A stretch of DNA of 32,069 nt from Bacteroides sp. (GCA_011053095.1 DRHS01000288.1:1-32069), one strand, 5' to 3'. Counted from the first letter of the stretch, positions 1 to 9,826 are shown. Made by a program: numbers and translations. The notes: a model not told the origin generated them from the letters alone.

Positions 1-142
1 ATTTTCAGAGATATAGCTGTACATAGGTGCAAAGTATATTTGCAATAATAAAACATTGCTAAGCACTTACCAATTTATTTTCGATGCAATTATGAACAAT
101 AGCAACTGATTTACAAACATTTAACCTATTAAACAGGAAACC

Positions 143-574
143 CTAGCTAATGCTTTTATTATTAAAAAGGATATCCGTTTGGTAGTCAAGATCGTATTGG
201 ATACTTACAAACAATCCCCTTTGAAAATCATTCTTGACATTACTCAGATAATCGGCAATACTAATTGAAGTATGTCCTGGGGATACACTTCCGGGTGAGG
301 TATTTTTTCCCTGTGCTTTTCCAGGTATAATATCATTTATTACTTCCGGTGCGATCGCCCCGTCAAACAGGCCATGAAATTTCTGAATGATAGAATCTGA
401 GACAGATATACCATCTTCAGTAAAACTGTGCCAGCGTGAATAATTTACCAGAAGTACCTTTATACTGTCCATCGCAGCAATCTGCTGTGTCGGATTTATC
501 CTCTGGGCAATTGTTGATTGTAAATTAATCAGGGACAAAAATATTATCAATATGCAGTTAATTTTCAACCTCAT
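143..574 (-). CDS. Small exported hypothetical protein, possibly truncated
   Basis: Encodes 143 residues with a Sec signal peptide (about residues 1-23, ending near TIAQR). I do not recognise a named domain. Residues 37-75 (SRWHSF...SIIQKFHGLFDGA) recall the N-terminal part of longer Bacteroidota exported proteins, in which a predicted helical segment precedes other modules. The ATG at 574 follows the TAG stop of the upstream 1299-residue protein after one base (TAG-T-ATG), so translation is probably coupled. The reading frame closes at a TAG just where the sequence turns AT-rich and non-coding (1-142), so the protein may be the surviving N-terminal part of a longer gene. That is inference; the ORF itself is clear. 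Confidence 0.6.
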   Translation of the reverse strand: MRLKINCILIIFLSLINLQSTIAQRINPTQQIAAMDSIKVLLVNYSRWHSFTEDGISVSDSIIQKFHGLFDGAIAPEVINDIIPGKAQGKNTSPGSVSPGHTSISIADYLSNVKNDFQRGLFVSIQYDLDYQTDILFNNKSIS

Positions 575-575
575 A

Positions 576-3500
576 CTACATAATTATTAGTTTTTCTATA
601 AAGGGAATGCCATCCCGGATTACCCGAATAAAATATATGCCATGGTCCCAATTGCCGGCATCCAGCTCCACAAAATTTGAAATTGAGGAGGGCCGAAGTT
701 CAACCTCCTCATCATGCCAGATCCTCGATTTGGAATCAAATACCTGTATCCGGATCTCTCCTTCGAAATAATCGTCGAATATTAGCCTGAATTGATTTAT
801 AGCGGGATTTGGCACCAATTTAAATGCGGGTGCCGCGATGTCTGATTTTTTATCATTGGAAATGGAAAACATATCCGATCTGGCCAAACATCCTTCAGGA
901 TTCTTGGCTATTACAAAATATTCACCAGGCTTCAGAGTATCCGGGGCATAGAACTGTCCCGTTGCTCCGGGAACTGAAATGTCATTAAGGTACCATTGGT
1001 ATTTCGTTGCTATTATGTCCTTGTAGATCAGGATTCTGTTTCCCTTCTTCACGATATCTGCCTTTATGGGAGAGGGCAATGCAACAGCATCCATTTGCCG
1101 GCTCCTTGAACATCCTGAATATCGGTCAGTATAGGTGAGATTTATAGTAATCTCTTCCTCGGGTTGCGGATTGAACAGGCTTAGCTGTCCTCCCAAACCA
1201 GATGTATCAAATTCCGTATTGCCATCAACCTGCCAGTATAGGTAGTATGAAGGCATATTGCTTATCCCGTAAAAGGATGTATCTGCAACACAAATGGTAT
1301 CCTTGCCTGTGATTTCTTCCACCTGGGGAAAGGGATTAAGATGAATTTTAAGAGGTTGAATATGAGGTGATTCACAGGCACTACTGATTTGTGGCAAAAT
1401 AAAAACACTTTCAGGAAGCTCTGTCCTCGGTATTACAAAATGGTATTCCTCATTGTTCCTAATCGTTATGGGGGAAAAGACCGGATCGACTGACCATGAA
1501 GAAATTTGCGAATATGGCATAGTGTGTACCACGTTGAACCTGGCAGTATCATCAGGACAGAAAAGGGTATCGCCGGAAACCAGAGAATGGATAACATTGG
1601 CATGTACTTCTACAAATTTTATCTCGGAACTGCTTGTCAGTCCGCAGTCCGTTTCCCCGTTGATTTTTATATCCACGTTCCCTTCAAAACTTTCCACCCA
1701 GTTTATTATAAGGCTGTCCCCGTGTACTTCGAAACTACCGGCAGTATCCGGAGATACCTTCCAGGTATAGCCCAGGTAGTCCTTACCCGCATCACCCGTA
1801 GTATTTAAATACACTGAAACTTCCCCGGCACAAACCACCTGATCACCTGATGGAATATATGGTTTAGGAGGTTCCTGCTTCAGGTGGAGTTCCCTTGAAA
1901 ATCCGGTAGGATGCGCCCCGCATACATTAATTGGATAAACCCTCAGGGTATAGTCTCCCGGAGTTTTATTTGTGAATCCTGGATGTGTGATGTAGTTCTC
2001 AGTCGTATAGATCCCAGTCAGGAAAGGAAGGTCCAGGAGGAAAGAATCTACCTCAGCTGCTGTTGTAATACTTACCAAGAAACTGTCTGCACTACTGCAT
2101 AGTGAATCCGGGGCAGTAAGTTCCAGTGTCTCTGCCTGGCTTATAAACCGGATCCAAACCGAGGTATCGGTACGGACAGTATCCTCGCATACAGCCTTTG
2201 CATAAAACTCTATCCTGACTGAATCAGGGAAGGACGTAACTGAATTCCATGTAGCCTGGAAGCTACCGTTTGAGAAAGAAACAGAGCCTACCGAATCCGG
2301 AAAGAATTGTCCGCCGTAGGTCAGCACTTCGTTGAAATTTGTAACAGGCAGAGTAATTCCGGCCGGTGCAGTGTTGCATGCTGTTAAATTAGCAGGGAGA
2401 TCAATTTCCATGCTGATTTTATCATCGAGGACTGTTAGCCAGAGGATATCGGATGAGTTGGACCTGCCGCATTTGTTAATGGCTTCTACATACAGGCCTA
2501 CCTCAACCTCTGTCCCCGTAAGTGCCCATCCTGCAAGCATGGAATCAAGACTGGTTGGAGCCGGTGTGAGTGCTTGGGAAGGATAGGATCTCCAGGTAAC
2601 ATCATTATATTTGGATGTGTCCAGCTGTGGTAAAATGTACATTCTCTCGCTTCCGTCACAGATAATCCCCTCACCCTCAGGAGCCGCAAGTATTTCCGGT
2701 CCTGAGACATCCAGGTTTAGAAAGGGACTGAATTCACTTATCGAACATCCATCAATGAGCCTGTATCTCAGACTGGCAATGCCGTTATAGCTGTCGGTCC
2801 ATTCAACTATGGCAGTATCTCCGTTCCGGGTCAGGATACCTGCTTCTGGTGGACTGAGTTCCCATTCAATTGTAACTGCTCCGTAGGAAGTATCAGTAGT
2901 GTACCTCCTGGTTTCACCAGAGCATATTTCAGAAGGACCTTCAGGCAGTACTGGTTGTCCGGGAATGCCTGTAACCTCAATGTACAGGGCCTCGGACCAG
3001 GGACCGTATATACAATCATTATATGCTTTTGCAACAAGTGTTATGGTTCCGGAATAGTTTGGGTTCGCTAACACCCGGACTGAATCACCTGTAGAGTAAA
3101 GACTTATCGTCTGGTTGTCTATCAGTTCTGATTCGAGTATATCCCAGGCCAGTGAATCTCCATATTCGGGTAATTCTGAATTAAAGTAGTAAAATTGACC
3201 GGAACAAATGGTTGCTGGACCATAAGGTTTGAGCGGCTGTCCTGGCACATCACAGTCCAACCGCACAAATGAATCTGTGACTGCCACAGACCAGTTGCCA
3301 ATGCTGTCTCTGAACCTGTAGGAAATCTTATAATATTCATTAAGGTTCATTGCCGAAACATCCAGAACCTGGTTTATTGACACGGAATCATCTGACTGGA
3401 TATTTACCGGCGTACCTTTTCCAACACCGGGATCGTCACCAATAAAATACTCAGCCCTGGTTATGGGAGCCCGACTTGTTACGGGAGATGGAATTGTCTG

Positions 3501-4475
3501 GATGTAGATCTGCCTGGATTCCAGAGAAGTCCAATACCCGAAATCATTTTTTACCCTTACATACAGGGTATGGAATCCTGCCGAAAATCCATCGAGAGGA
3601 ATAATATACATCCGGTCCAGGGTATCGGTGTCATCAACCTGTAGCGCTGTCCCGGCACCGAAGCCCGGATCCGCATCAAAGAAATATTCTGCCTGGGTGA
3701 TCATGGTGGCTGATGTATCCTTTGCCAGGGGCAAGGTCTGTATCCAGAATGTCCTGCTTTCAGGAATGCTCCAGAATCCACTGGTGGAATGATACCTGGC
3801 ATACAAACGGTGGAATCCCGGTCCATATGCACTCAAGGGTATGTTAAGCCGGATTTCAGAACTGTCTCCGATCTCGGTATCAACCAGGGTACCTGTTCCC
3901 TGGGCAGGAATCTCGTCGATCCACCATTCAACTTTATCAGCAACATACGACTGGGGTCCTGGGAACTGTATGGTGTCAATGAATAGTCTCCTAAAAACAG
4001 GAATCGACCAGGTTCCCCGGGTATCCCTTAATCTCATTCCATAATAATGCCAACCTGGTGAGAGACCGCTGATTGATACATTTTCGGAACTTATGATTGT
4101 GTCCGTTGCGGAGTATGATATCGGTGTTCCGTTTCCAATCCCGGGATCTGCATCAAAGAAATATTCCCCTCCTGCAATATCTGCCTCGACAACACTCCCG
4201 GTCTGCTCAATAAAAAATGTTCGTTTCATGGTATGTGACCATACTCCATCCACATCCTGGATACGGAGAAATAGGTTATGAAACCCCGGGCTCAGGGAAT
4301 TTATTGGGATATTGATCTCGGTATCAATACTATCACCGTTTGAAATGTTCATTCTGGTTCCCAACCCTACACCGGGATCTGCATCAATGGCATACTCAAC
4401 CATGGAAATATTCTGGGCAATGCCGGCATATAGTCCGGATAAGATCAGTATCAGTGTAAGGAGGACCCTTTTCAA
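576..4475 (-). CDS. Giant multi-repeat surface protein with T9SS type A sorting domain
   Basis: A 1299-residue exported protein. After a signal peptide (about 1-20) come five imperfect repeats at roughly 23-90, 99-168, 178-247, 258-327 and 337-406. Each starts with a (A/G)EYFFDADPGxGxGT-like motif and ends with an LSPGFHxLYxRxxDxxGxWS-like motif. PKD/Ig-like segments follow, several opening with PGQPxxPxGPxxICSG. Residues about 1218-1299 (FKLVPNPAINQF ... GIYFIRVIRDG) form a T9SS type A C-terminal sorting domain, so the protein is probably displayed on the outer membrane or released. The start is TTG: no ATG or GTG lies between the upstream stop and the signal peptide, and the TTG sits 11 bp after the preceding gene. 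Role unknown; adhesion or glycan contact is only a guess. Confidence 0.85.
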   Translation of the reverse strand: MKRVLLTLILILSGLYAGIAQNISMVEYAIDADPGVGLGTRMNISNGDSIDTEINIPINSLSPGFHNLFLRIQDVDGVWSHTMKRTFFIEQTGSVVEADIAGGEYFFDADPGIGNGTPISYSATDTIISSENVSISGLSPGWHYYGMRLRDTRGTWSIPVFRRLFIDTIQFPGPQSYVADKVEWWIDEIPAQGTGTLVDTEIGDSSEIRLNIPLSAYGPGFHRLYARYHSTSGFWSIPESRTFWIQTLPLAKDTSATMITQAEYFFDADPGFGAGTALQVDDTDTLDRMYIIPLDGFSAGFHTLYVRVKNDFGYWTSLESRQIYIQTIPSPVTSRAPITRAEYFIGDDPGVGKGTPVNIQSDDSVSINQVLDVSAMNLNEYYKISYRFRDSIGNWSVAVTDSFVRLDCDVPGQPLKPYGPATICSGQFYYFNSELPEYGDSLAWDILESELIDNQTISLYSTGDSVRVLANPNYSGTITLVAKAYNDCIYGPWSEALYIEVTGIPGQPVLPEGPSEICSGETRRYTTDTSYGAVTIEWELSPPEAGILTRNGDTAIVEWTDSYNGIASLRYRLIDGCSISEFSPFLNLDVSGPEILAAPEGEGIICDGSERMYILPQLDTSKYNDVTWRSYPSQALTPAPTSLDSMLAGWALTGTEVEVGLYVEAINKCGRSNSSDILWLTVLDDKISMEIDLPANLTACNTAPAGITLPVTNFNEVLTYGGQFFPDSVGSVSFSNGSFQATWNSVTSFPDSVRIEFYAKAVCEDTVRTDTSVWIRFISQAETLELTAPDSLCSSADSFLVSITTAAEVDSFLLDLPFLTGIYTTENYITHPGFTNKTPGDYTLRVYPINVCGAHPTGFSRELHLKQEPPKPYIPSGDQVVCAGEVSVYLNTTGDAGKDYLGYTWKVSPDTAGSFEVHGDSLIINWVESFEGNVDIKINGETDCGLTSSSEIKFVEVHANVIHSLVSGDTLFCPDDTARFNVVHTMPYSQISSWSVDPVFSPITIRNNEEYHFVIPRTELPESVFILPQISSACESPHIQPLKIHLNPFPQVEEITGKDTICVADTSFYGISNMPSYYLYWQVDGNTEFDTSGLGGQLSLFNPQPEEEITINLTYTDRYSGCSRSRQMDAVALPSPIKADIVKKGNRILIYKDIIATKYQWYLNDISVPGATGQFYAPDTLKPGEYFVIAKNPEGCLARSDMFSISNDKKSDIAAPAFKLVPNPAINQFRLIFDDYFEGEIRIQVFDSKSRIWHDEEVELRPSSISNFVELDAGNWDHGIYFIRVIRDGIPFIEKLIIM

Positions 4476-4486
4476 TTCCGAATGAA

Positions 4487-5599
4487 TTATCTCGTTGTGG
4501 TTCCTTTAATTTCTATATTCAGAGTACCGTTCTCTGGAAGAACAGTGTTCTTGATATTCATGTAGTAAAAGCGCGGGATTTCAGGATACCCGAACATGTT
4601 GAACTTAAAACTGCCTGTTCCTCCATAGATGCCAATATCAGTACCGTCAGATCCAGCTAATGCTGCAGGGGACCCTGCTTGCAGGTGGTAGTCATGATTG
4701 TAAGAAAAACTACTTCCACCCTGGTAAGTTGTGAAAAAAGGATTTGTATTATTGAGATTATTACTTCCGGTATTATTGGCGTTCGGGATTTCGGGCAAAG
4801 CAAGGGAGTTTTCATCTGCATAATTTGACCAGGTGAGGTTGTGATTAAACAGGCAATTTGTGCAGCCATCATTAAAATTAATCATTGGACTATTTGAATA
4901 ATAGTCAATGAACATATTATTCGTAATAATAACTTCAGAGCAATTCTGAAAGAAACGGATCTGATAAAAAAGTACCAGGTTATGAGAAAATACTGTTGTT
5001 TGATTGGCTTCAATTAGCTGAATATTGTTTCCATGAAATACATTATTCAGTATGAGCCAATTGTCATTTGTTGACCCAACATAAAATCCAACATCATAAT
5101 ATCCGGAGCTAATGAAGTTTTGAGAACACCAGATTCTGCTTCCCCGAATAATCCAATTATCACAGTTGGTTGCACCGGCAATTACATATTGTGATCCAGT
5201 CAGACGTATGAAACAGTTTTCAAATATGATACTATTTGTACCACTTGCTGGTTCAACATTCGAGTCTCCGCTCAGATATAAACCAGAGAATATTGTATTT
5301 GAAGCTGCTGCAGTCAGGGTGATTGTTCCAATCGTCGAGGGAGAAACAGTTTGAATCTGTGGATAATGTCCGACTCCTATAAATACAAGGGTTTTGTCGA
5401 CCGAAATATCTCCATAACTACTGCTGGTACCATATACATAAATCGTATCTGAGCTTGATGCTCCATCAATAGCATTCTGCAGGGTCGAATAATCAGCAGG
5501 AAAATTACTATCGTTGCTTACAGTATGAATCACTGCCTGTATATCAAAAGAAAATGCGGAGACACTTACCATGATGGCTGCTATTACTACTTTTTTCAT
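4487..5599 (-). CDS. Secreted right-handed beta-helix protein (paralogue 2)
   Basis: A 370-residue protein with a signal peptide (MKKVVIAAIMVSVSAF..., cleavage near residue 22). The mature part has the repetitive Asn-rich pattern of pectate-lyase-like parallel beta-helices (NNWIIRG, NDNWLILNNVF, EVIITNNMFID). The N-terminal HTVSNDSNFPADYSTLQNAID segment is the usual first turn of such proteins. The C-terminus ends in a short strand motif (PRFYYMNIKNT ... GTTTR) without an obvious sorting domain. It is clearly paralogous to the gene immediately upstream (same first turn, same YGTSSSYGDI/SPTSYGNV element, same DGTDIGIYG motif and tail). The two are 6 bp apart and probably co-transcribed. No catalytic residues of a known lyase can be assigned, so substrate and activity are unknown. 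Confidence 0.8.
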   Translation of the reverse strand: MKKVVIAAIMVSVSAFSFDIQAVIHTVSNDSNFPADYSTLQNAIDGASSSDTIYVYGTSSSYGDISVDKTLVFIGVGHYPQIQTVSPSTIGTITLTAAASNTIFSGLYLSGDSNVEPASGTNSIIFENCFIRLTGSQYVIAGATNCDNWIIRGSRIWCSQNFISSGYYDVGFYVGSTNDNWLILNNVFHGNNIQLIEANQTTVFSHNLVLFYQIRFFQNCSEVIITNNMFIDYYSNSPMINFNDGCTNCLFNHNLTWSNYADENSLALPEIPNANNTGSNNLNNTNPFFTTYQGGSSFSYNHDYHLQAGSPAALAGSDGTDIGIYGGTGSFKFNMFGYPEIPRFYYMNIKNTVLPENGTLNIEIKGTTTR

Positions 5600-5605
5600 T
5601 GTAAT

Positions 5606-6637
5606 TTATTTTGTTGTGGTACTTTTTACGACAATATTCAGGCTGCTGTCGACAAGTACGACGGGGTTTTCAATATTCATTAAATAAATTCGGGGGAGAT
5701 CTGTATGGCCATAGATGTTGAATTCATATCCTCGTCCATAGATTCCAGTATCAGTTCCATCTGTGCCGGAAGCTTTGCCTGGAGAGTCTCCAGCGAGATG
5801 GTAGTCATGATTACTACTGAATTTTGTCGCATCATTTGGAAAATTGACAAACCTGGGATTGGCATCATTCCAGTTGTTGCCACCGAAATCAGACTGACCG
5901 GGAATATCAGGGATATCTATTGAGTATGTAGAATATGTTATATTGTTATTAAAGCTGCATCCTGTGCAACCATTATTCGGATTTGAGTACTTTGTGCTGT
6001 GAGTCATTATGAAGATATTATTCGCAAGGAACATTCCCGAACAATTGCTGAAAAGACCAGAGGTGTACGGATCTATTATGACGTTATTCAGGAAAAGAGT
6101 GCTGTTATTTGCGTACTGGACAGTACCCCTTGTGCTGTTTTTGCTAAATACATTATTAGCGATCAGTGTATTGTCAGAATCGGCATTCAGGGATATATCT
6201 CCTTCAAAACGGTTCCCGTAAATCTGCCAGTTATTATGATCCGATAATGTAATGTCAGTGTATACATAATCGAAATAGCAATCGGTGATAACAACATTAT
6301 CATAGCTGCCCCCGCTAGTCAGGGATCTTATCTGAATACCCCTGATCACCGAATTGTGGGATGCCCCGTTTATAGTTAGCGTTCCCAGCTGGGCTTTATA
6401 ACCGCTCTGGGGGTTCCATCCCGGTCCCAGGAGGACCAAGGTCCTGTTCGCCGTGACATTGCCATAACTGGTAGGGGATCCGCTCAGGATGATTGTGTCG
6501 CCGGGATCAATATTATTCAGGGCGGTTTGCAGGTCATCGTATTCTGCGGGGGAGTCGGGATTGTTGCTGACTGTTATAACAGTTGCGCTGGCGTGGACCG
6601 TCAGCAGTGTGAGTAAAAATAATAATAGCTTTTTCAT
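5606..6637 (-). CDS. Secreted right-handed beta-helix protein (paralogue 1)
   Basis: A 343-residue protein. The start chosen is the ATG at 6637, because the signal peptide MKKLLLFLLTLLTVHASA begins there. A GTG at 6664 would add nine poorly fitting residues. The mature part carries Asn-rich beta-helix rungs (NSVIRGIQIRS, HNNWQIYGNRFEGD, NTLIANNVFSKN, NSTLFLNNVIID) and a C-terminal DGTDTGIYGRGYEFNIYG segment. This matches the downstream neighbour along most of its length, so the pair arose by tandem duplication. It is the first gene of a four-gene run of exported proteins on this strand. The fold is well supported by the pattern; ligand and enzyme activity cannot be read from the sequence. Confidence 0.8.
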   Translation of the reverse strand: MKKLLLFLLTLLTVHASATVITVSNNPDSPAEYDDLQTALNNIDPGDTIILSGSPTSYGNVTANRTLVLLGPGWNPQSGYKAQLGTLTINGASHNSVIRGIQIRSLTSGGSYDNVVITDCYFDYVYTDITLSDHNNWQIYGNRFEGDISLNADSDNTLIANNVFSKNSTRGTVQYANNSTLFLNNVIIDPYTSGLFSNCSGMFLANNIFIMTHSTKYSNPNNGCTGCSFNNNITYSTYSIDIPDIPGQSDFGGNNWNDANPRFVNFPNDATKFSSNHDYHLAGDSPGKASGTDGTDTGIYGRGYEFNIYGHTDLPRIYLMNIENPVVLVDSSLNIVVKSTTTK

Positions 6638-7018
6638 TCCGGTATAAATTTGGGGTATAAACACATCAATTTTCCTCCAATTTCATTGGAGCATAATAAA
6701 ATTAAGACCTTTTTGTCTTTTATTTTAGCAGAATTGTCGAATATTCAATCTAAATACGTGGAATGGATCAATTCCCTTGTAATAAGGTGATTAAGTGAAA
6801 TTTTGAAGTTATTATTGAGGTTGCAATCCAGATAAAAATTGGCCTCTATACCTATTTATAGGTATTGCCTTTTAAGTCCAAAACGTCAGTTTTAGCGTTG
6901 GAGGTGAGAGAATATAATTTTTCGGGGTCTTTTTTCAAATTTTTTATTTTACAGTTACTTAGTTTTTGGGTTTCATGGATTGTTTTAGAATGTTTACCCG
7001 GTACCAGGCTGGTACAAT
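6638..7018. other. Intergenic region between efflux operon and beta-helix operon
   Basis: About 380 bp without a convincing gene. It is AT-rich and must hold the end of the efflux transcript and the promoter of the beta-helix operon, both on the minus strand. Two inverted repeats are visible. CTCCAAT-N3-ATTGGAG (6675-6691) lies just upstream of the 6637 start and could form a hairpin in the 5' leader. An 8-bp-arm repeat at 6848-6865 is described separately as a terminator. I could not assign a confident -33/-7 promoter. Confidence 0.5.
6834..6869 (-). terminator. Probable terminator of the efflux operon
   Basis: On the minus strand, GGCAATACCTAT-AA-ATAGGTATAGAGGCC forms a hairpin whose core (ATACCTAT/ATAGGTAT, 6848-6865) is a perfect 8-bp inverted repeat. 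It is followed by AATTTTT. It lies about 150 bp past the stop of the TolC-like gene and ahead of the next operon. The T-tract is short and the stem is AT-rich, so this is a plausible rather than certain intrinsic terminator. Confidence 0.45.
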
Positions 7019-8545
7019 CTATATTTCACCCTGGATGACCGATACTCCGGATTCAAAATCGAAAAATGATTTTCGCATCAGGTCGGCAATATTTAGTTTG
7101 TACTGAACAAAGGCATTCAGATGGGCGATATAGGCCAGGTTGAGCCGATTGCGGTCAAGTGCCAATGACTGGCTGTCAATATCACCGTTGGCAAACCTCT
7201 GTCTTGAAATATTAAAACTTTTTTCGGCAACCACAAGGTTTTGCTCAAGCAATTGTAGTCGTCGGAGGCTGCTTTGTAATTGTCTAACGGTATTACGAAT
7301 CTCCATCTCGATATTGATCCTTTCCTCATCAAAACTGATCATATTCATTTTCAATCCTGATTGTGCAGCTCTGACATAAGCTTTATTTTCACCCCAGTCA
7401 ATCAGGGGTATATTCACGGTAAATGCGACACCGAAATTACCAGGACGGGATTTCAGTACGCTCCAGGTATTGCCTAAAGATTCACCGATCGGATAAGGCA
7501 TTCCTACCTGGTAGTTTCCTATAAAGTCATAGTAGCCTGTAACTTCACCGTTTATATGACCCATGGAACGCCTTCTTTTAATTTCAATTTCAGATAATTC
7601 TATTCCAATTTCGTGCTCCCTGAGTTCGATCCTGCTGGCAAGACCGTGAGAAACTGCCAGTTCTTCGTCAACCTTAACAATATTGTAGGTCAATTCACTG
7701 ACCAAAATAATGCTGTCGCTTAGCTGTAATCCAAGTTTTTTCTTGAAATAGTTCAGCTGAGAAAAGTATTCTACAGTTGACATATCCACTTCATTCAGAG
7801 CCTGTGCGAGATCAATATCCATCACCAGGGATTCGACTTCCCGTATTAATCCGGCATTGTATTTTTCTTTTGCAATTTTCGTGGCTTCCTGCTGGTGTTC
7901 AAGGGTTTGATGGGCGATTCTCATGTTTTCCTTGGTCCTTGTAGTTTCATAAAATGCCTGGCTGATATCATATATGAGTTCAAGCTCAGCTCTTTTCAAA
8001 CCTTTCAATGCCAATTCGTAATTGAGTTTTGCCCTCTTAAATTCAGAACGTATATGGTTGTATGAGTATAATGCAGTCAGGGGTTGCCTGAATCCGATCC
8101 TGGAATTCACCTGGGTCAGTCTTTCCGACCTGTCAAAATCCTCTATGTTATATATTCCGGATCTCCAAAAAATGTAACCATCGGTTGGTAGTGGCTGATT
8201 TATAGTAAGATACCCACTTGTCCGAAGCTGTTTAACAGGAAAAAAAGTAATACCGGTACTGTCTTCCCACTCCCTTACTGTTTCCGTATAATTTGGTATT
8301 ACGAAATCAATATCCACGTGGGTTTTGAACCTGCTGGTGGCGGCTCTGAGCTCATACTTCGATTGTTCCAGTCCCTCCTGAAGAATCCTCATGGGATGGC
8401 TTCGCTCTGTTGCAAGAGCTATGCTTCTGTCCAGGTCCAGTTCATTCAGGGATTGTGAAAAACTCACATATGGAATCGTGAGTATGAATGCCGGAAGTAT
8501 CAAAATATTTTTCCAGATTGGTCTGCTGAATTTGTTTATGTCCAT
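7019..8545 (-). CDS. TolC-family outer-membrane efflux channel
   Basis: A 508-residue protein with a signal peptide (hydrophobic NILILPAFILTIPYVSFSQS, about 12-32). The long helical repeats typical of outer membrane efflux proteins are visible, for example LELIYDISQAFYETTRTKENM near 200 and a second-half counterpart near 420-480 (RQRFANGDIDSQSLALDRNRLNLA). Family members form trimeric beta-barrel/alpha-barrel conduits. It is the last gene of the five-gene efflux operon, 21 bp after the MacB-like permease gene, and should be the exit duct for whatever the permease and three adaptors move. The substrate cannot be deduced. Confidence 0.85.
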   Translation of the reverse strand: MDINKFSRPIWKNILILPAFILTIPYVSFSQSLNELDLDRSIALATERSHPMRILQEGLEQSKYELRAATSRFKTHVDIDFVIPNYTETVREWEDSTGITFFPVKQLRTSGYLTINQPLPTDGYIFWRSGIYNIEDFDRSERLTQVNSRIGFRQPLTALYSYNHIRSEFKRAKLNYELALKGLKRAELELIYDISQAFYETTRTKENMRIAHQTLEHQQEATKIAKEKYNAGLIREVESLVMDIDLAQALNEVDMSTVEYFSQLNYFKKKLGLQLSDSIILVSELTYNIVKVDEELAVSHGLASRIELREHEIGIELSEIEIKRRRSMGHINGEVTGYYDFIGNYQVGMPYPIGESLGNTWSVLKSRPGNFGVAFTVNIPLIDWGENKAYVRAAQSGLKMNMISFDEERINIEMEIRNTVRQLQSSLRRLQLLEQNLVVAEKSFNISRQRFANGDIDSQSLALDRNRLNLAYIAHLNAFVQYKLNIADLMRKSFFDFESGVSVIQGEI

Positions 8546-8566
8546 GGTAATTTTTTTAGTGAGTTT

Positions 8567-9805
8567 TTATTCATACCGGATCGCTTCAATCGGTATCAGT
8601 TGGGAGGCCTTTTTAGCAGGAAAATAACCGAAATTGATTCCAACCAGTACTGAGAAGAAAAATGCGATTACCACTGAATAAAGTGTGATGCTTGTAGTAA
8701 TGTCCGTAATGAGGGTTATAAACAGGGATATGAGAAGACCCAATGCGACACCAATGATTCCACCGGTAATACTAATCACAACCGCTTCAGTCAGGAACTG
8801 GTTCAGGATATCCTTTCGTTTGGCCCCTATGGCTCTTCGGATTCCGATCTCCCTGGTCCGCTCAAGAACCGAAGCCAGCATGATGTTCATAATTCCAATT
8901 CCTCCTACCAGGAGAGAAATGGCTGCAATTGATCCAAGCAGGATATTATAGATCCTTCTTTCTTTTTCCTCTTGTTTTAACAGTTCATAGGGAATTATGA
9001 TACTGAAGTCCTCGTTGTTAAAGTGGTGCCGGTTCAGCAGCTGTTTTATGATCCCGGCAATCTCGATTAACTTTGCCGGATTTGAAATTTTTACGGTGAT
9101 CTGTTTAACTTCACTTTCCAGCAGATTTTCCTTGACAAATCTTTTATTGAAGGTGGTCATTGCGACGTATATATCAGTATTCAGGTCACGAGAGGCGAGC
9201 TCTCCAACGGTCTCGGTGAAAAGAGATTTGGTATTCATTACCCCCACGACTTCCAGCCACTGGTCCTCAATCTTAATGTCTTTTCCAACAGGATCATCGA
9301 AAGGAAACAGTTCCCCCGCAATTGATGCACCCAGCACACAAACTTTAAGGCTCCTGGCATAATGGTCCTCGTTTATGAAAATTCCATTACCGGCTGAATA
9401 ATTCAGAATAGAGGTAAAAGATGGGGTTATTCCGATCAGTGTAGCCTTACCGGACCTGTCTTCAAATTGTACCTCCACCTCCCGCTCTGCCTGGGGAGCA
9501 ACGTTCTCAATCATGGGTACTACTTCCATTATTGCATTTGCATCCGCCATCGACAATCCCTGTGAGAACCTGGCCCGGATTTCCTCAAGCTCTTCATCAG
9601 TATATTTCTTATCACGTATAATAATATTATTAACACCCAGGTCCTGGTATTTTGCAATGGCCTGGCGTTTCGCACCCTCACCGATCGAGAGCATTGCTAT
9701 CACTGAGGCAACACCGAATATGATCCCAAGCATTGTAAGGAATGACCGGAGCTTATGATCAAATACAGCTGCGTATGCTACGTAGAAATTTTCACCTAAT
9801 TGCAT
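8567..9805 (-). CDS. MacB/FtsX-type ABC transporter permease
   Basis: A 412-residue permease with the MacB architecture. A first membrane helix (about 21-43, SFLTMLGIIFGVASVIAML) is followed by a large periplasmic domain (about 60-280, MacB_PCD type). A C-terminal FtsX domain has three helices (about 286-312, 341-365, 374-396). The conserved cytoplasmic loop ERTREIGIRRAIGAKRKDI (about 315-333) couples to an ATPase in this family. Proteobacterial MacB carries its own ATPase domain; here, as in most Bacteroidota, it is absent. Unusually, no ATPase gene lies in the operon, so one must be supplied from elsewhere. It sits 21 bp after an adaptor gene and just before the TolC-like gene. Confidence 0.87.
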   Translation of the reverse strand: MQLGENFYVAYAAVFDHKLRSFLTMLGIIFGVASVIAMLSIGEGAKRQAIAKYQDLGVNNIIIRDKKYTDEELEEIRARFSQGLSMADANAIMEVVPMIENVAPQAEREVEVQFEDRSGKATLIGITPSFTSILNYSAGNGIFINEDHYARSLKVCVLGASIAGELFPFDDPVGKDIKIEDQWLEVVGVMNTKSLFTETVGELASRDLNTDIYVAMTTFNKRFVKENLLESEVKQITVKISNPAKLIEIAGIIKQLLNRHHFNNEDFSIIIPYELLKQEEKERRIYNILLGSIAAISLLVGGIGIMNIMLASVLERTREIGIRRAIGAKRKDILNQFLTEAVVISITGGIIGVALGLLISLFITLITDITTSITLYSVVIAFFFSVLVGINFGYFPAKKASQLIPIEAIRYE

Positions 9806-9826
9806 GATTCAATATATTTTTGTGGG

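Noticed and set aside
1-142. Continuation of the 143-residue protein after its TAG by read-through or frameshift
   Set aside because: All three minus-strand frames hit stops quickly and the composition is non-coding.
6675-6691. CTCCAAT-N3-ATTGGAG hairpin just upstream of the first beta-helix gene as an intrinsic terminator
   Set aside because: On the minus strand it is followed by GAAAATTG, not a T-tract, and it lies in the leader of the next gene; at most a leader hairpin.
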